Origin: CAZFER01 sp964517495
GTDB taxonomy: Bacteria > Hinthialibacterota > Hinthialibacteria > Hinthialibacterales > Hinthialibacteraceae
DNA length: 64,000 bases
Direction of reading: 5' to 3'
Assembly: GCA_964517495.1 (NCBI GenBank)
Contig: CAZFER010000022.1
Span: 16,531-80,530, forward strand
Below the pieces are notes generated by a model that searched no databases, was not told the DNA's origin, and saw nothing but the letters and a program-made list of their open reading frames with translations. Shown here piece by piece: positions 25,062 through 33,643 of the stretch. Each line of letters begins with the position of its first letter. Within the stretch, counting starts at the first letter, position 1. The position numbers and the translations under genes were made by a program.

Positions 25062-26003
25062 ATGAACGATATTCCTGCGCTGCTGCAAGTGATATTAACC
25101 GAGGGCCTGGGGGCCCGCACGCTTGACCGGCTTTTAAACCGGTTAAGGTTGGATGGTATTCCGATTAGCGAATATGTAAGATTTACCCCACAATCGATGG
25201 CGGAAATTTTTCCTCTTTCAACGGAATTAACTCAACAAATCAAGGCAAATTATGAACGTGCCCAGCCCATGGCGGAAGAATTGGAACGGCATCAAATTAA
25301 AACCGTGTTAAAAGATTCAGGCGGCTATCCCCTTCATTTAAAACGCCTGAATGAGAACGCTCCACCAGTATTATTCATCAAAGGTGATCTTCAGCATTGT
25401 TCGGCTGAGTCCGTGGGATTCAGCGGCCCCCGCAAACCCAGCGCGGTGGGACGGGCGGCAGCCACATTAATGGCTCAAAGTCTGGCGCAAAAAAGAATTC
25501 ATGTGGTGAGTGGCTATGCCGATGGCATTGATTTGGCCGCCCACCGCGGCGCCTTGAAAGCGGGTGGAACCACCACATTTGTACTGGCCGAAGGGATATT
25601 GAAATTTCGCATCAAACGGTCGATTGCCGAATGGCTGACCGATTCAAATTATGTGGTGATCTCTGAATTCCCACCCGATAGCCCCTGGGCTACAGGGTAT
25701 GCCTTGCAGCGCAACCGCACCATCTGTGGATTATCACAAGCCTTGGCCGCGATTGAGCCGGGCTTTAAAGGCGGCACCTATTCAACCGCCTGCCATGCTT
25801 TAAAACTGCATTGCCCGCTATTTGTCTTAATGACGGATGCTTCGCCTGAACATAAACGCCGCATCCACTATTTCACCGGCCGGGGCGCCACCTGGCTCAA
25901 TCCCCGCGCAACCCGAACACCTGATATCGCGCCCATTCTTGAGGTACTGAAGAATCCACCCGTGTTTGAACAGCAACCTTTGTTGTTTGGGGAGGAACAT
26001 TAA
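25062..26003 (+). CDS. DprA/Smf-like SLOG-domain protein
   Basis: The N-terminal segment (about 1-85) looks like the helix-hairpin region of DprA (LLQVILTEGLGARTLDRLLNRL). The Rossmann-like SLOG core follows: VGFSGPRKPS (canonical DprA has G-T/S-R), RIHVVSGYADGIDLAAHRGALKAGGTT, VVISEFPPDSPWATGYALQRNRTICGLSQALAAIEPGFKGGTYSTACHALK. The 313 residues end soon after the core, and the C-terminal winged helix of classical DprA is not apparent. DprA loads RecA on single-stranded DNA during transformation; SLOG relatives also bind nucleotides in defence systems. Being directly coupled to a PRTase-like gene rather than topA or smg genes favours a specialised role. Confidence 0.8.
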   Translation: MNDIPALLQVILTEGLGARTLDRLLNRLRLDGIPISEYVRFTPQSMAEIFPLSTELTQQIKANYERAQPMAEELERHQIKTVLKDSGGYPLHLKRLNENAPPVLFIKGDLQHCSAESVGFSGPRKPSAVGRAAATLMAQSLAQKRIHVVSGYADGIDLAAHRGALKAGGTTTFVLAEGILKFRIKRSIAEWLTDSNYVVISEFPPDSPWATGYALQRNRTICGLSQALAAIEPGFKGGTYSTACHALKLHCPLFVLMTDASPEHKRRIHYFTGRGATWLNPRATRTPDIAPILEVLKNPPVFEQQPLLFGEEH

Positions 26004-26008
26004 ATTGG

Positions 26009-26298
26009 TTACGATGAATGCAAAATATTTGCAGGGATAGGCTTTACATTTTTCCACTCTGAGGAAGTGTGTTCAGCTTGCCATAAGTCATAATTCTTCT
26101 GAAGATTTAACCATAAATCCGGAGTCGTATTAAAAGCACGAGATAATCGCAGGGCCATATCCGGTGTTAGTGAACCTTTTTCATTTACTATCTTTGATAC
26201 TTTTTTCTGGAAAGGCCAAGCCTATCCGTTAATTCGCTTATGGTTAAGGATAAAGGGATTAGGTAATCTTCTTTGATTATATTTGGGCATTGATTCAT
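26009..26298 (-). pseudogene. HigA-type antitoxin, frameshifted
   Basis: From ATG 26296-26298 the frame encodes an XRE-family HigA: IIKEDYLIPLSLTISELTDRLGLSRKK. It then loses frame in a run of six A residues near 26207. One extra A restores VSKIVNEKGSLTPDMALRLSRAFNTTPDLWLNLQKNYDLW, the typical HigA C-terminal half, ending at TAA 26009-26011. Convergent with the DprA-like gene and 5 bases from its stop. No HigB toxin gene is visible on the upstream side. It is either a relic or an assembly error in a homopolymer. Confidence 0.75.
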
Positions 26299-26377
26299 AT
26301 ACAAGAATAATATCTTGACCAGTTTAGACTCTGATCAACATCTCATTTAAAGGAAAATGTTAAATTTCTATAAAAAT

Positions 26378-26427
26378 TACCTGGAGGTAGTTTTAATACT
26401 TGACCTATAGGTAATTAAAGGTACACT
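26378..26427 (+). promoter_or_regulatory. Promoter and twin palindromic operators of the Rrf2-hcp unit
   Basis: -35 TTGACC (26400-26405) and -10 TACACT (26422-26427) are 16 bases apart. ACCTATAGGT (26403-26412) is a perfect palindrome overlapping the -35 box, and a second site TACCTGGAGGTA (26378-26389) lies just upstream with the same TACCT/AGGTA half-sites. Such paired sites before an Rrf2 regulator suggest autoregulation and control of hcp. Confidence 0.65.
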
Positions 26428-26468
26428 TTCCAACAGAAGACACAATAGAATAAGGAACGTTACCCATA

Positions 26469-26900
26469 ATGTTGACGCTTTCACAAACCGCCGGTTACGC
26501 ACTTTTGGCCATGAGTTATTTGGATCCAAATTGCGAGGAGATGGTCCTGGCCAAGGATTTGTCCGATCAAACCGGGATTACCAAACCCTATTTATCCAAG
26601 TTGCTTTACAAACTGGGGCAATCCGGGCTGATCAACGGAAAACGTGGGTATAAAGGTGGGATCATCCTGGCGCGTCCCGCGTCACATATCTCGGTTTTGG
26701 ACATCGCCAACGCCATCGATGGAAGCGATTGGCAGCATAAATGTGTGCTGGGTCTACCCGGCTGTGGGAACAATATGCCATGTCCCCTCCATGATTTTTG
26801 GGGAAAAGAACGGGAGAGAATCGCTAAAAAATTGCGTGAATTAACCCTGAAAAAAGTCATTCAATCCAAAGAACCGGGTTGGAGGCTTTTTAAAGAATAA
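26469..26900 (+). CDS. Rrf2-family transcriptional regulator
   Basis: A 143-residue Rrf2 regulator. The winged helix occupies residues 1-60 (LSQTAGYALLAMSYLD, LAKDLSDQTGITKPYLSKLLYKLGQSGLINGKRGYKGGIILAR). Three cysteines that would ligate an Fe-S cluster are in KCVLGLPGCGNNMPC near residue 92-105, spaced C-x6-C-x5-C, close to the NsrR/IscR arrangement. Members sense NO, iron-sulphur status or redox. The gene lies 45 bases before the second coding start of hcp and directly behind a promoter with twin palindromes, so nitrosative-stress control of hcp is the likely job. It could equally be named NsrR-like, but I cannot separate the subfamilies. Confidence 0.9.
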   Translation: MLTLSQTAGYALLAMSYLDPNCEEMVLAKDLSDQTGITKPYLSKLLYKLGQSGLINGKRGYKGGIILARPASHISVLDIANAIDGSDWQHKCVLGLPGCGNNMPCPLHDFWGKERERIAKKLRELTLKKVIQSKEPGWRLFKE

Positions 26901-26945
26901 AACCATAACAAATTAAATTAAAAAGTAAGGAGAATGACGAAGACG

Positions 26946-28601
26946 ATGTTTTGTTATCAATGTGAACAAACTCAACATGGAACCGCCTGTACGCTTGATC
27001 GTGGTGTATGTGGAAAAGATGCCGATACCGCAGCATTGCAGGATCTGCTCATCCACACAGTAAAGGGAATCTCAAAGTATGCTCATCGGGCAATCCAATT
27101 GGGAAAACAGGATCCTGATGTGGATGTCTTTGTGCTTGATGCACTCTTTACCACAGTCACCAATGTGAACTTTGATAAAGAGCGAGTGGCGGATTTAATC
27201 CACCAGGCCGTGGGCATCAGAGAGAAGGCCAAACAAAATTATATGGACGCCTGTAATCATAACGGTAAAAATCCGGAGATTTTCAATGGGGTTGCCACGT
27301 TTACCCCTAAAAATGATCTGGCCGAACTCATTCAACAGGGTGAGACAGTCTCTATCATTAACCGAATCAATTCCAAGGGTGAAGACATTACCGGTTTACA
27401 GGAGTTGTTAACTTATGGCATCAAAGGCGCAGCCGCCTATGCCGATCATGCTCATATTCTGGGTAAGGATGATGACAGTGTTTACGCCTTTTTCCATGAA
27501 GCGTTGGATTTTCTGACCAAGCCTGATCCAACAGTGGATGAACTCTTAAGCATGAACCTGCGCTGCGGCGAAATCAGCGTCAAAGTGTTGGAACTGCTCG
27601 ATTCCGCCAACACAGGCGCATATGGCCAACAAACACCCACCAAAGTGCTGATGGGCTATAAAAAAGGCAAAGCCATTGCCGTCTCTGGCCATGATCTGAA
27701 AGATATGGAAGAATTGCTCAAACAAACCGAAGGGAAGGGAATTAACATCTACACTCACGGCGAAATGCTTCCCGCCCATGCCTATCCTGAATTGAAAAAG
27801 TATGACCATTTCGTGGGCCATTATGGTGGCGCATGGATGAAACAGCGTAAAGAATTTGATGAGTTTCCGGGAGCCATATTGATGACCACCAATTGCATTC
27901 AGGAACCCAAAGAAACCTATAAGGGACGTATCTTTACCAGCGGGATGGTTGCCTGGCCTGGCGTAACCCATGTGAGTAACCAGGATTTCTCTCCCGTAAT
28001 CGAATCTGCATTGGAGGCTGAAGGCTTTCAAGATGACAGCCCAGAAAAATACCATACCGTTGGATTTGGACACCACACTGTGCTGGGGATCGCGGACAAA
28101 GTGATTGATGCGGTAAAATCAGGCGATATCAAGCGCTTTGTCTTGATCGGCGGCTGTGATGGCCAGGAACCCGGGCGAAATTATTATACCGACTTGGCCG
28201 AAACCATGCCTCAGGATTGGGTCGTGTTAACACTCGGTTGCGGCAAGTTCCGAGTGGTCGATTGCGATCTTGGCGAGATCGGCGGTATTCCACGTCTGTT
28301 GGACATGGGGCAATGCAATGATTCATTCTCCGCCATCCGCGTGGCACAGGCCCTGGCTGGCGCATTCGAAACCGATATCAATTCACTTCCGTTGAATCTG
28401 GTGATTTCTTGGTACGAACAAAAAGCGGTGTGTGTTTTACTTGCCCTGCTTCATTTAGGCGTAAAGAATATTCGCTTGGGACCCAAACTCCCAGCTTTTG
28501 TTACCCCGCCAGTTTTGAATGTACTGGTGGAGAAATTCAACATCATGCCCATCGGCTCGGTCGAAGGCGACATCAAAGCCATGCAGGAACAAGCGGCATA
28601 A
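26946..28601 (+). CDS. hcp: Hydroxylamine reductase / hybrid-cluster protein
   Basis: Hybrid-cluster protein of about 551 residues, now seen mainly as an NO reductase/S-nitrosylase in nitrosative stress. The N-terminal Fe-S motif is MFCYQCEQTQHGTACTL with C-x2-C and further cysteines. The hybrid cluster ligands fall in GINIYTHGEMLPAHAYPELKKY (His and Glu), TTNCIQEP, LIGGCDGQEPGRNYY, LTLGCGKFR and the C-terminal region. The frame opens at ATG 26934, but AAGGAG then lies one base before the codon. ATG 26946, where family homology starts, has the site 13 bases upstream. I prefer 26946 without certainty. It is co-transcribed with the Rrf2 gene and followed by a terminator at 28617. Confidence 0.95.
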   Translation: MFCYQCEQTQHGTACTLDRGVCGKDADTAALQDLLIHTVKGISKYAHRAIQLGKQDPDVDVFVLDALFTTVTNVNFDKERVADLIHQAVGIREKAKQNYMDACNHNGKNPEIFNGVATFTPKNDLAELIQQGETVSIINRINSKGEDITGLQELLTYGIKGAAAYADHAHILGKDDDSVYAFFHEALDFLTKPDPTVDELLSMNLRCGEISVKVLELLDSANTGAYGQQTPTKVLMGYKKGKAIAVSGHDLKDMEELLKQTEGKGINIYTHGEMLPAHAYPELKKYDHFVGHYGGAWMKQRKEFDEFPGAILMTTNCIQEPKETYKGRIFTSGMVAWPGVTHVSNQDFSPVIESALEAEGFQDDSPEKYHTVGFGHHTVLGIADKVIDAVKSGDIKRFVLIGGCDGQEPGRNYYTDLAETMPQDWVVLTLGCGKFRVVDCDLGEIGGIPRLLDMGQCNDSFSAIRVAQALAGAFETDINSLPLNLVISWYEQKAVCVLLALLHLGVKNIRLGPKLPAFVTPPVLNVLVEKFNIMPIGSVEGDIKAMQEQAA

Positions 28602-28616
28602 ATCTTCTGAAACGTC

Positions 28617-28648
28617 AAACCGGGCGAGACATGACTCTCGCCCGGTTT
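28617..28648 (+). terminator. Hairpin terminator after hcp
   Basis: AAACCGGGCGAGA pairs perfectly with TCTCGCCCGGTTT over 13 bp around a 6-base loop. It starts 15 bases after the hcp stop. The T-run is only three residues, so efficiency may be moderate. Confidence 0.75.
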
Positions 28649-28748
28649 CCCACAACACACATTACACATTCATATCCATTCCCCTACAAAAAGGGGACCA
28701 ATTGGCCCCCCGATATCAAAATGAGTTGAGAAAGATCGTGTTGATTAC

Positions 28749-29783
28749 TCAGGTGAGTGTGCGATTAAGCCAAGGTTTTGAGTAAGATCCCCGCGGACGG
28801 TGGGGTGTCTCGGCGATGGACTGATTCTCTCTCGGTTCATCATTATTACCAAATGCTGAACCAGCGTCGTGTGCAATCCCTGTGGGAACACCGACGAGTA
28901 AATCCTTGACCGGTGCATCATAAACCAATTTCTTGAAGGGGTAAAGAATGCGTGAAAATCCGCTTGGTTCCGGTTCGTTGTCCGGACGGTAAAATCCCAG
29001 ACTTAAACCACTGGCGACATCCTTGAAGAAATGGCCAAAGGCATGGAAAAAGCCTTTTTTGCGGGTCGTTTCAGTTTCATTCTTTGATGTGTCAGATTGA
29101 GTTGTTTTATTCACAGTAGCCTTTTTGCTGGCTGTCCTGGCAGGACGCTCTAGATAATGGGATGGCAGGTTCTGTGTGGATTTCACCGGCTCAAAATTAT
29201 AAGATGGGGGATTTTGAGCCTGACTAATTGTTTGAGGTGATTTGGAAAAGACCGAGTTAAACGTTCCATTGGAAAATGGATCGGAATTGGCCTTCTGTGC
29301 GGAATTCATCTCATCGATTTTTAAGGCTTGAGGTTGTGTTTTGGGTTCAGCTGTTTGAGTGGAGATCGTAGGTTGTCTGGGTGTTGAACCATCTTCCTGC
29401 TCAGCCTTGAATTTCATGTATTTTTGGTAGTTATTCAACACCTGTTGTTCAAAATTTCTGCCTTGAGGAATTGTGTCGGGTAGATTTTGCAGTATTTTAA
29501 GCCGTTCAGCATTCATGCCGGATGATTGAGAAGGCGTAGAATTTGCCGAAGTGATCTTTGGCATGGATTGCGTGGGAATCGTGGCCGATTGCTGAGTTTT
29601 CGCATTCGGTGAATTGAAACTCTGCAATTGGGCCGCGGTCATTTGTTCCCGCTGCAAGACATCATGAAACGACAGATTACTCCCCCCTTGCGGGGATGAG
29701 GGAAGTGAATTGCCGCCCAAGTTGGTTCCCGTTTGAGCTGAAGGCGGAACAAATTGCCTAATGGGAATAAACTGATCGGACAT
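28749..29783 (-). CDS. Hypothetical protein, Gln/Ser/Thr/Pro-rich
   Basis: I do not recognise this 344-residue protein. Residues 1 to about 215 are low complexity and probably disordered, rich in Gln, Ser, Thr, Pro and Asn, with KTQQSATIPTQSMPKITSAN as a typical stretch and a conserved-looking NLSFHDVLQREQMTAAQLQS near 40. From about 230 it becomes ordered: GFFHAFGHFFKDVASGLSLGFYRPDNEPEPSGFSRILYPFKKLVYDAPVKDLLVGVPTGIAHDAGSAFG, amphipathic with aromatic residues. There is no signal peptide. The SFHDVLQ pattern vaguely recalls flagellar hook-associated proteins, but no flagellar genes are nearby. ATG at 29783 has GGAAG 10 bases upstream. It faces hcp convergently across the terminator. Confidence 0.65.
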   Translation of the reverse strand: MSDQFIPIRQFVPPSAQTGTNLGGNSLPSSPQGGSNLSFHDVLQREQMTAAQLQSFNSPNAKTQQSATIPTQSMPKITSANSTPSQSSGMNAERLKILQNLPDTIPQGRNFEQQVLNNYQKYMKFKAEQEDGSTPRQPTISTQTAEPKTQPQALKIDEMNSAQKANSDPFSNGTFNSVFSKSPQTISQAQNPPSYNFEPVKSTQNLPSHYLERPARTASKKATVNKTTQSDTSKNETETTRKKGFFHAFGHFFKDVASGLSLGFYRPDNEPEPSGFSRILYPFKKLVYDAPVKDLLVGVPTGIAHDAGSAFGNNDEPRENQSIAETPHRPRGSYSKPWLNRTLT

Positions 29784-29890
29784 TTTTTCTCTTCCTTCCG
29801 GGGCTGTAGTGGATTCTGGGAATAAATTATGCAGAATTCATGCCAAAGTGGATTTTATTAGTGGATAAATTAATACTTATTCAGATTTAT

Positions 29891-31348
29891 TTATAGGGGC
29901 GATAATAATTCCAATAAAACCTCGTTATTATTTTGGAAAACAATTTTGAGAGATGGATGTCTCATTAACTCTTTAATTTGAGGATGAATTCTGGGAAGCA
30001 AGAGATGCGTTGTGTCGTACATTCTTAAATAGTCAATCTTATCTCCAACATACCAGAAGGTTGATAAATTTTCTTTTATCAAACCTTTTCTTAAAAAAGG
30101 TTCCAAGCGAGTATCGCTATGAATTTTCATCTTACCGTTAGTATGAAATGTCACATAGCCTCCCCATAAAACATGTGTAAATATATTTCCTCTTATATTT
30201 TGCCTTTCACAAAACGCGATTGCACCAATCGGTTCCTTTGAACACCACTGATCGTGAGAATATCTGCATTGAGTAAATAAAATCGTTAATACAATAAATA
30301 GGAAAAAGAAATAATGTAAATATTTATCAAAAATTTTCAAAATCGGATTTGCATGAACAATTATAATTTTCAATGAAGTGATAAAAGGAATAATAAGAAA
30401 ATATGAAAGTCGATTAATAAAGCAAGATAAAAGTAAACATATAAAAGAAAATATAATTTCAAAATTTATAACATGTGCATAATCTTTTCGCAAGGAAGAT
30501 AAAAAATACAAATATAATGAATATGTAAAAATGATAAAAACGAGTCCATATATGAAAAACAGCATTGATGTGAATGGATTGCCTGAGTCAGCAAATAAAA
30601 AAATATTATGCCAATCCACTGTAGGATACTTTGGTGAATTGAAAATTCGTATCACCAAATTTAATGGAGTTGGATGAATGAAAGAAGCAAGAAATAAAAC
30701 AACAGTCCATATCAAAATGTTTGTTAATTGGCGCAGATATGAAGTAGGGCTATTGGAGAATAAACAAATAATAATTTCTATAAATAGACTTGTGAGCATA
30801 AATAAAACGACAATAGGTGACATCCCGTGCAAATTGGTCCAGACGATATACAAAATGATCAATGTCATCATATATTTTGTATTTAGAAATTGTCGGAATT
30901 TGATAAACAAATTGTATGAAAATAGTAAAAATATAGGATTGAATATGTATGGTCGTACTTCTCTATGATGTATCAAGAACGCGGATATGAGCATGGACAA
31001 AATTGTGATAAACTCATTTTGTGTCTCTTTCCATACACCAACCATAATAAGATATACAAATAAAGTATGGATTAAAATTTTAAATAATGTTAAAAAATCC
31101 ATTCCGAAACATGAATATAATCCATAAAATAACACATCAGATGCCCACGAATGTAAACACATGTATGAACCGTATGCGGTATAACTGTACGTGTCATATT
31201 CGGGATAGAGATACTTTGCACTAATATCTTTACCGATTTGAAGGTGCCACCAAATATCGTGGCTTGTATAATCTATGTTTAAAAGAAGAATGGCACAAAA
31301 AAAGCCTAAAGTAATATAATATTTATGTGATAAAAAAATTTTCCCCAT
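29891..31348 (-). CDS. Polytopic membrane protein, GT-C glycosyltransferase-like
   Basis: An integral membrane protein with ten or more hydrophobic segments. Near the start it has DIWWHLQIGKDISAKYLYPEYDTYSYTAYGSYMCLHSWASDVLFYGLYSCFG, a signature shared by a widespread uncharacterised GT-C-like family. In that family an acidic residue in the first loop precedes the W-H-L segment. The C-terminal part (about 400-485) is soluble (FTHVLWGGYVTFHTNGKMKIHSDTRLEPFL). I use ATG 31346-31348 (MGKIFLSHKYY) because the longer frame to 31462 would overlap the preceding gene by 86 bases, but no clear ribosome site supports it. AT-rich, as are the next two genes. A role in glycan or polymer assembly is a family-level guess. 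Confidence 0.65.
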   Translation of the reverse strand: MGKIFLSHKYYITLGFFCAILLLNIDYTSHDIWWHLQIGKDISAKYLYPEYDTYSYTAYGSYMCLHSWASDVLFYGLYSCFGMDFLTLFKILIHTLFVYLIMVGVWKETQNEFITILSMLISAFLIHHREVRPYIFNPIFLLFSYNLFIKFRQFLNTKYMMTLIILYIVWTNLHGMSPIVVLFMLTSLFIEIIICLFSNSPTSYLRQLTNILIWTVVLFLASFIHPTPLNLVIRIFNSPKYPTVDWHNIFLFADSGNPFTSMLFFIYGLVFIIFTYSLYLYFLSSLRKDYAHVINFEIIFSFICLLLSCFINRLSYFLIIPFITSLKIIIVHANPILKIFDKYLHYFFFLFIVLTILFTQCRYSHDQWCSKEPIGAIAFCERQNIRGNIFTHVLWGGYVTFHTNGKMKIHSDTRLEPFLRKGLIKENLSTFWYVGDKIDYLRMYDTTHLLLPRIHPQIKELMRHPSLKIVFQNNNEVLLELLSPL

Positions 31349-31376
31349 TCTGGATATTGTGATAAAAAAAGACCTA

Positions 31377-32588
31377 TTATTTTGAATTCCTGATTTCAGC
31401 AGGCCATTTCCATAATTGCATATCATCTGATATTTTATAAACCAATGAATTTTTAAATTCATTTTTTAGTCTTTCAAGGTACTGTTCACCTTTGGCAGCA
31501 TCATTTTTTCTCAAATAATGCATGGCCAACTCCTGAACTGCAATTTGTACCAATGGTTTGAATCGAGTGGACGATTCATGTTCAAAATTGGATAAGTCGA
31601 TTAAGGTACGAATATATAACGCTTCTTCCGAGGATTTTTTTGCATAATGTGCTAGCCAGTGTTTTATGACAGGAAGCATTTTGTTGCCTTGATTAGTTTC
31701 GATTATTTTTTGAAGGGCGGCTATTCGGCTTTTTAGTGACATTGTCCTTGAATATCTAATTAACCGGCATTCATAAATAATTCGTTCATTATTATTTACG
31801 GTCCAATGATTAAGATACATTCCGTATATTTCTGTGGCTTTTTCTATCATACCTGGAGCGTTTAAATACAAATCGGCGGTATATTCAATAAATGCGGATG
31901 AGGAATCCAATCCTAAATAATTATCAATATTGAAAAATTCTTTTTCATCATGTATTGCATTAAACCATTCGAAGAATAGAAGGTTGCTTTCAGCCGCCTT
32001 TTCGAATTGATTCATGGCGATATAGGAATCCACAATTTCCAAATGGCCGTTAACGATTATTTTATATAGCCAATCAAAATATGGTGAGTGGTTATTTTTA
32101 CCAACATCATATAAAATATCATGCATTTCTGTATCATGATCAATTTTAAATAATATCGTCTTGAACGTATTGATGGATTCTAAATAATCTCTCTTATATT
32201 TTTGGCATTGAGCAACATTGAATAATGCGGTTATCGTTTGTTCGGTTGTTAATTTCCCGCTTTGTATGGCAGTATGGAACGCGCCAATCGCTTTATCCCA
32301 CTGAGCCACTTTCGAATACAAAATGCCAGCCATGTAAAAACCTTCGCCAGTGTATTCATTCTCTGGATTGCTTTCTGACATATCTGCGAGTTGACTGGCC
32401 ACTTTTAAGTGATCAATATTAGCCGTTCTATTCGGTAAATAATGTGATTTCACTATATGTTCAAGTTGATTGTTTGGCTTATCCGGGCCAATAATGTATA
32501 TTTGAGAATAAACAGTCCCTGAAATTATAATGCATATAATTATATTTATTATAAAAAACATATTTTTAATAAAAAATTGTTTAATCAT
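31377..32588 (-). CDS. Secreted protein with TPR-like helical repeats
   Basis: The 403-residue product begins with a hydrophobic signal segment (MIKQFFIKNMFFIINIIICIIISGTVYS). The rest is helical with tetratricopeptide-like units: GEGFYMAGILYSKVAQWDKAIGAFHTAIQSG, TALFNVAQCQKYKRDYLESINTFKTIL, and AMHYLRKNDAAKGEQYLERLKNEF near the end. These are protein-binding scaffolds; the partner is not evident. The gene is AT-rich and lies between a secreted unknown (32620-33312) and a membrane protein, all on the minus strand. The three may form an operon behind the promoter at 33362-33390. Confidence 0.65.
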   Translation of the reverse strand: MIKQFFIKNMFFIINIIICIIISGTVYSQIYIIGPDKPNNQLEHIVKSHYLPNRTANIDHLKVASQLADMSESNPENEYTGEGFYMAGILYSKVAQWDKAIGAFHTAIQSGKLTTEQTITALFNVAQCQKYKRDYLESINTFKTILFKIDHDTEMHDILYDVGKNNHSPYFDWLYKIIVNGHLEIVDSYIAMNQFEKAAESNLLFFEWFNAIHDEKEFFNIDNYLGLDSSSAFIEYTADLYLNAPGMIEKATEIYGMYLNHWTVNNNERIIYECRLIRYSRTMSLKSRIAALQKIIETNQGNKMLPVIKHWLAHYAKKSSEEALYIRTLIDLSNFEHESSTRFKPLVQIAVQELAMHYLRKNDAAKGEQYLERLKNEFKNSLVYKISDDMQLWKWPAEIRNSK

Positions 32589-32619
32589 GATTTATCCTTA
32601 ACCGATTTGATAGCTTGAA

Positions 32620-33312
32620 TTAATTGCAATACAGAGGAGTTTCTTCACAATTATTATGCCGTAAATTTCCCCAACTAACTCCATCAGCCTGTGTTATTCT
32701 CACATCCCTATTTCCTTCACGCCACATTTGTTCACCAAAACAATTACCCCAGCCATGATAATGTTGAACATAACATGCCCATGCTTCCCATTGGTGTTGA
32801 TGATAAGATCCTTCCTTCACATCAATATACCATTCAACACGGAATTGATTACCTGGTTCAATAGTATCTTGACACCTCGAACTACGTGTAATTTGGTTGT
32901 TTATACGTAATTCCCAGCCCTCTACTGCCATTTTTTCCCCTTTGATATTAACACTAACCCAACATTTATTTCCCAAATTCAATGCTCCTCCTTTTGTATA
33001 ACGATCTTGTTTAATGTGAGCAAATTCTTCACTATAAGTTAATGATAGAGTTTCATCTAAAATATAATTTTCACTCTCATCACACCCCCATGTTCCATCC
33101 ATATAATCAACCATCATCGTGTATTCATTCGTAATTCCACCATGATAACCTGTACTCAATGTTGTTTCTGTGTAATAAAAATAACATGTAGGTTGTGGGT
33201 CACTTTCTGGAGGTTCATTATCTGCATAAGATAATAGAATCACGTGTGATATCCATAAAAATAAAACTAAGCACCCATTAAATGCTACAGCAATTCCTTT
33301 AATATTTCCCAT
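32620..33312 (-). CDS. Hypothetical secreted cysteine-rich protein
   Basis: No family recognised. The 230-residue product has an N-terminal hydrophobic segment (about 6-30, GIAVAFNGCLVLFLWISHVILLSYA), consistent with export. The mature part has about nine cysteines, many Tyr and Trp, and looks beta-rich (TLSTGYHGGITNEYTMMVDYMDGTWGCDESENY; WELRINNQITRSSRCQDTIEPGNQFRVEWYIDV). The C-terminus has HQWEAWACYVQHYHGWGNCFGEQMWREG. Disulphide bonds in an extracellular location are likely. ATG at 33312 is preceded by GGAGATGA, and a consensus promoter lies 50 bases upstream. It heads the AT-rich three-gene group. Confidence 0.65.
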   Translation of the reverse strand: MGNIKGIAVAFNGCLVLFLWISHVILLSYADNEPPESDPQPTCYFYYTETTLSTGYHGGITNEYTMMVDYMDGTWGCDESENYILDETLSLTYSEEFAHIKQDRYTKGGALNLGNKCWVSVNIKGEKMAVEGWELRINNQITRSSRCQDTIEPGNQFRVEWYIDVKEGSYHQHQWEAWACYVQHYHGWGNCFGEQMWREGNRDVRITQADGVSWGNLRHNNCEETPLYCN

Positions 33313-33643
33313 AATTCATCTCCTCATAATAAAAGAAATAAACAATATTAATAGGAGTATTAATTTAGACAATAATTAATACTATGTCAAGACTATTTCG
33401 TAAAATTGTGTATAAAAATTAATCATGTACCTATTTTGAATACAGTTAAGCACACAAAATAATCTATACAATTCACTTCCGTGGATGATCGGCATAATGG
33501 AAGTGATATTAGGTAAGCCAAATAAAATCAAATAGATACAATTCTAAATTGTTCATGTTTAATGATTTCGGAATTTTCTATAATTTGCTGAATACAATCA
33601 GCTTATGAAAAATACTTTAAAAGTCTTAATGGATACATGATAT
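33313..33643. other. AT-rich intergenic region with minus-strand promoter
   Basis: The interval is strongly AT-rich and lacks ORFs. Apart from the promoter at 33362-33390 I see nothing convincing; no terminator follows the FAD oxidoreductase, which ends at 33644 on the same strand. Confidence 0.6.
33362..33390 (-). promoter_or_regulatory. Consensus sigma-70 promoter for the 32620-33312 gene
   Basis: On the minus strand TTGACA (33385-33390) and TAAATT (33362-33367) are 17 bases apart, 50 bases upstream of the ATG of the secreted cysteine-rich protein. Confidence 0.7.

Noticed and set aside
28451..28669. Minus-strand ORFs within hcp and its terminator
   Set aside because: Shadow frames of a well-conserved gene.
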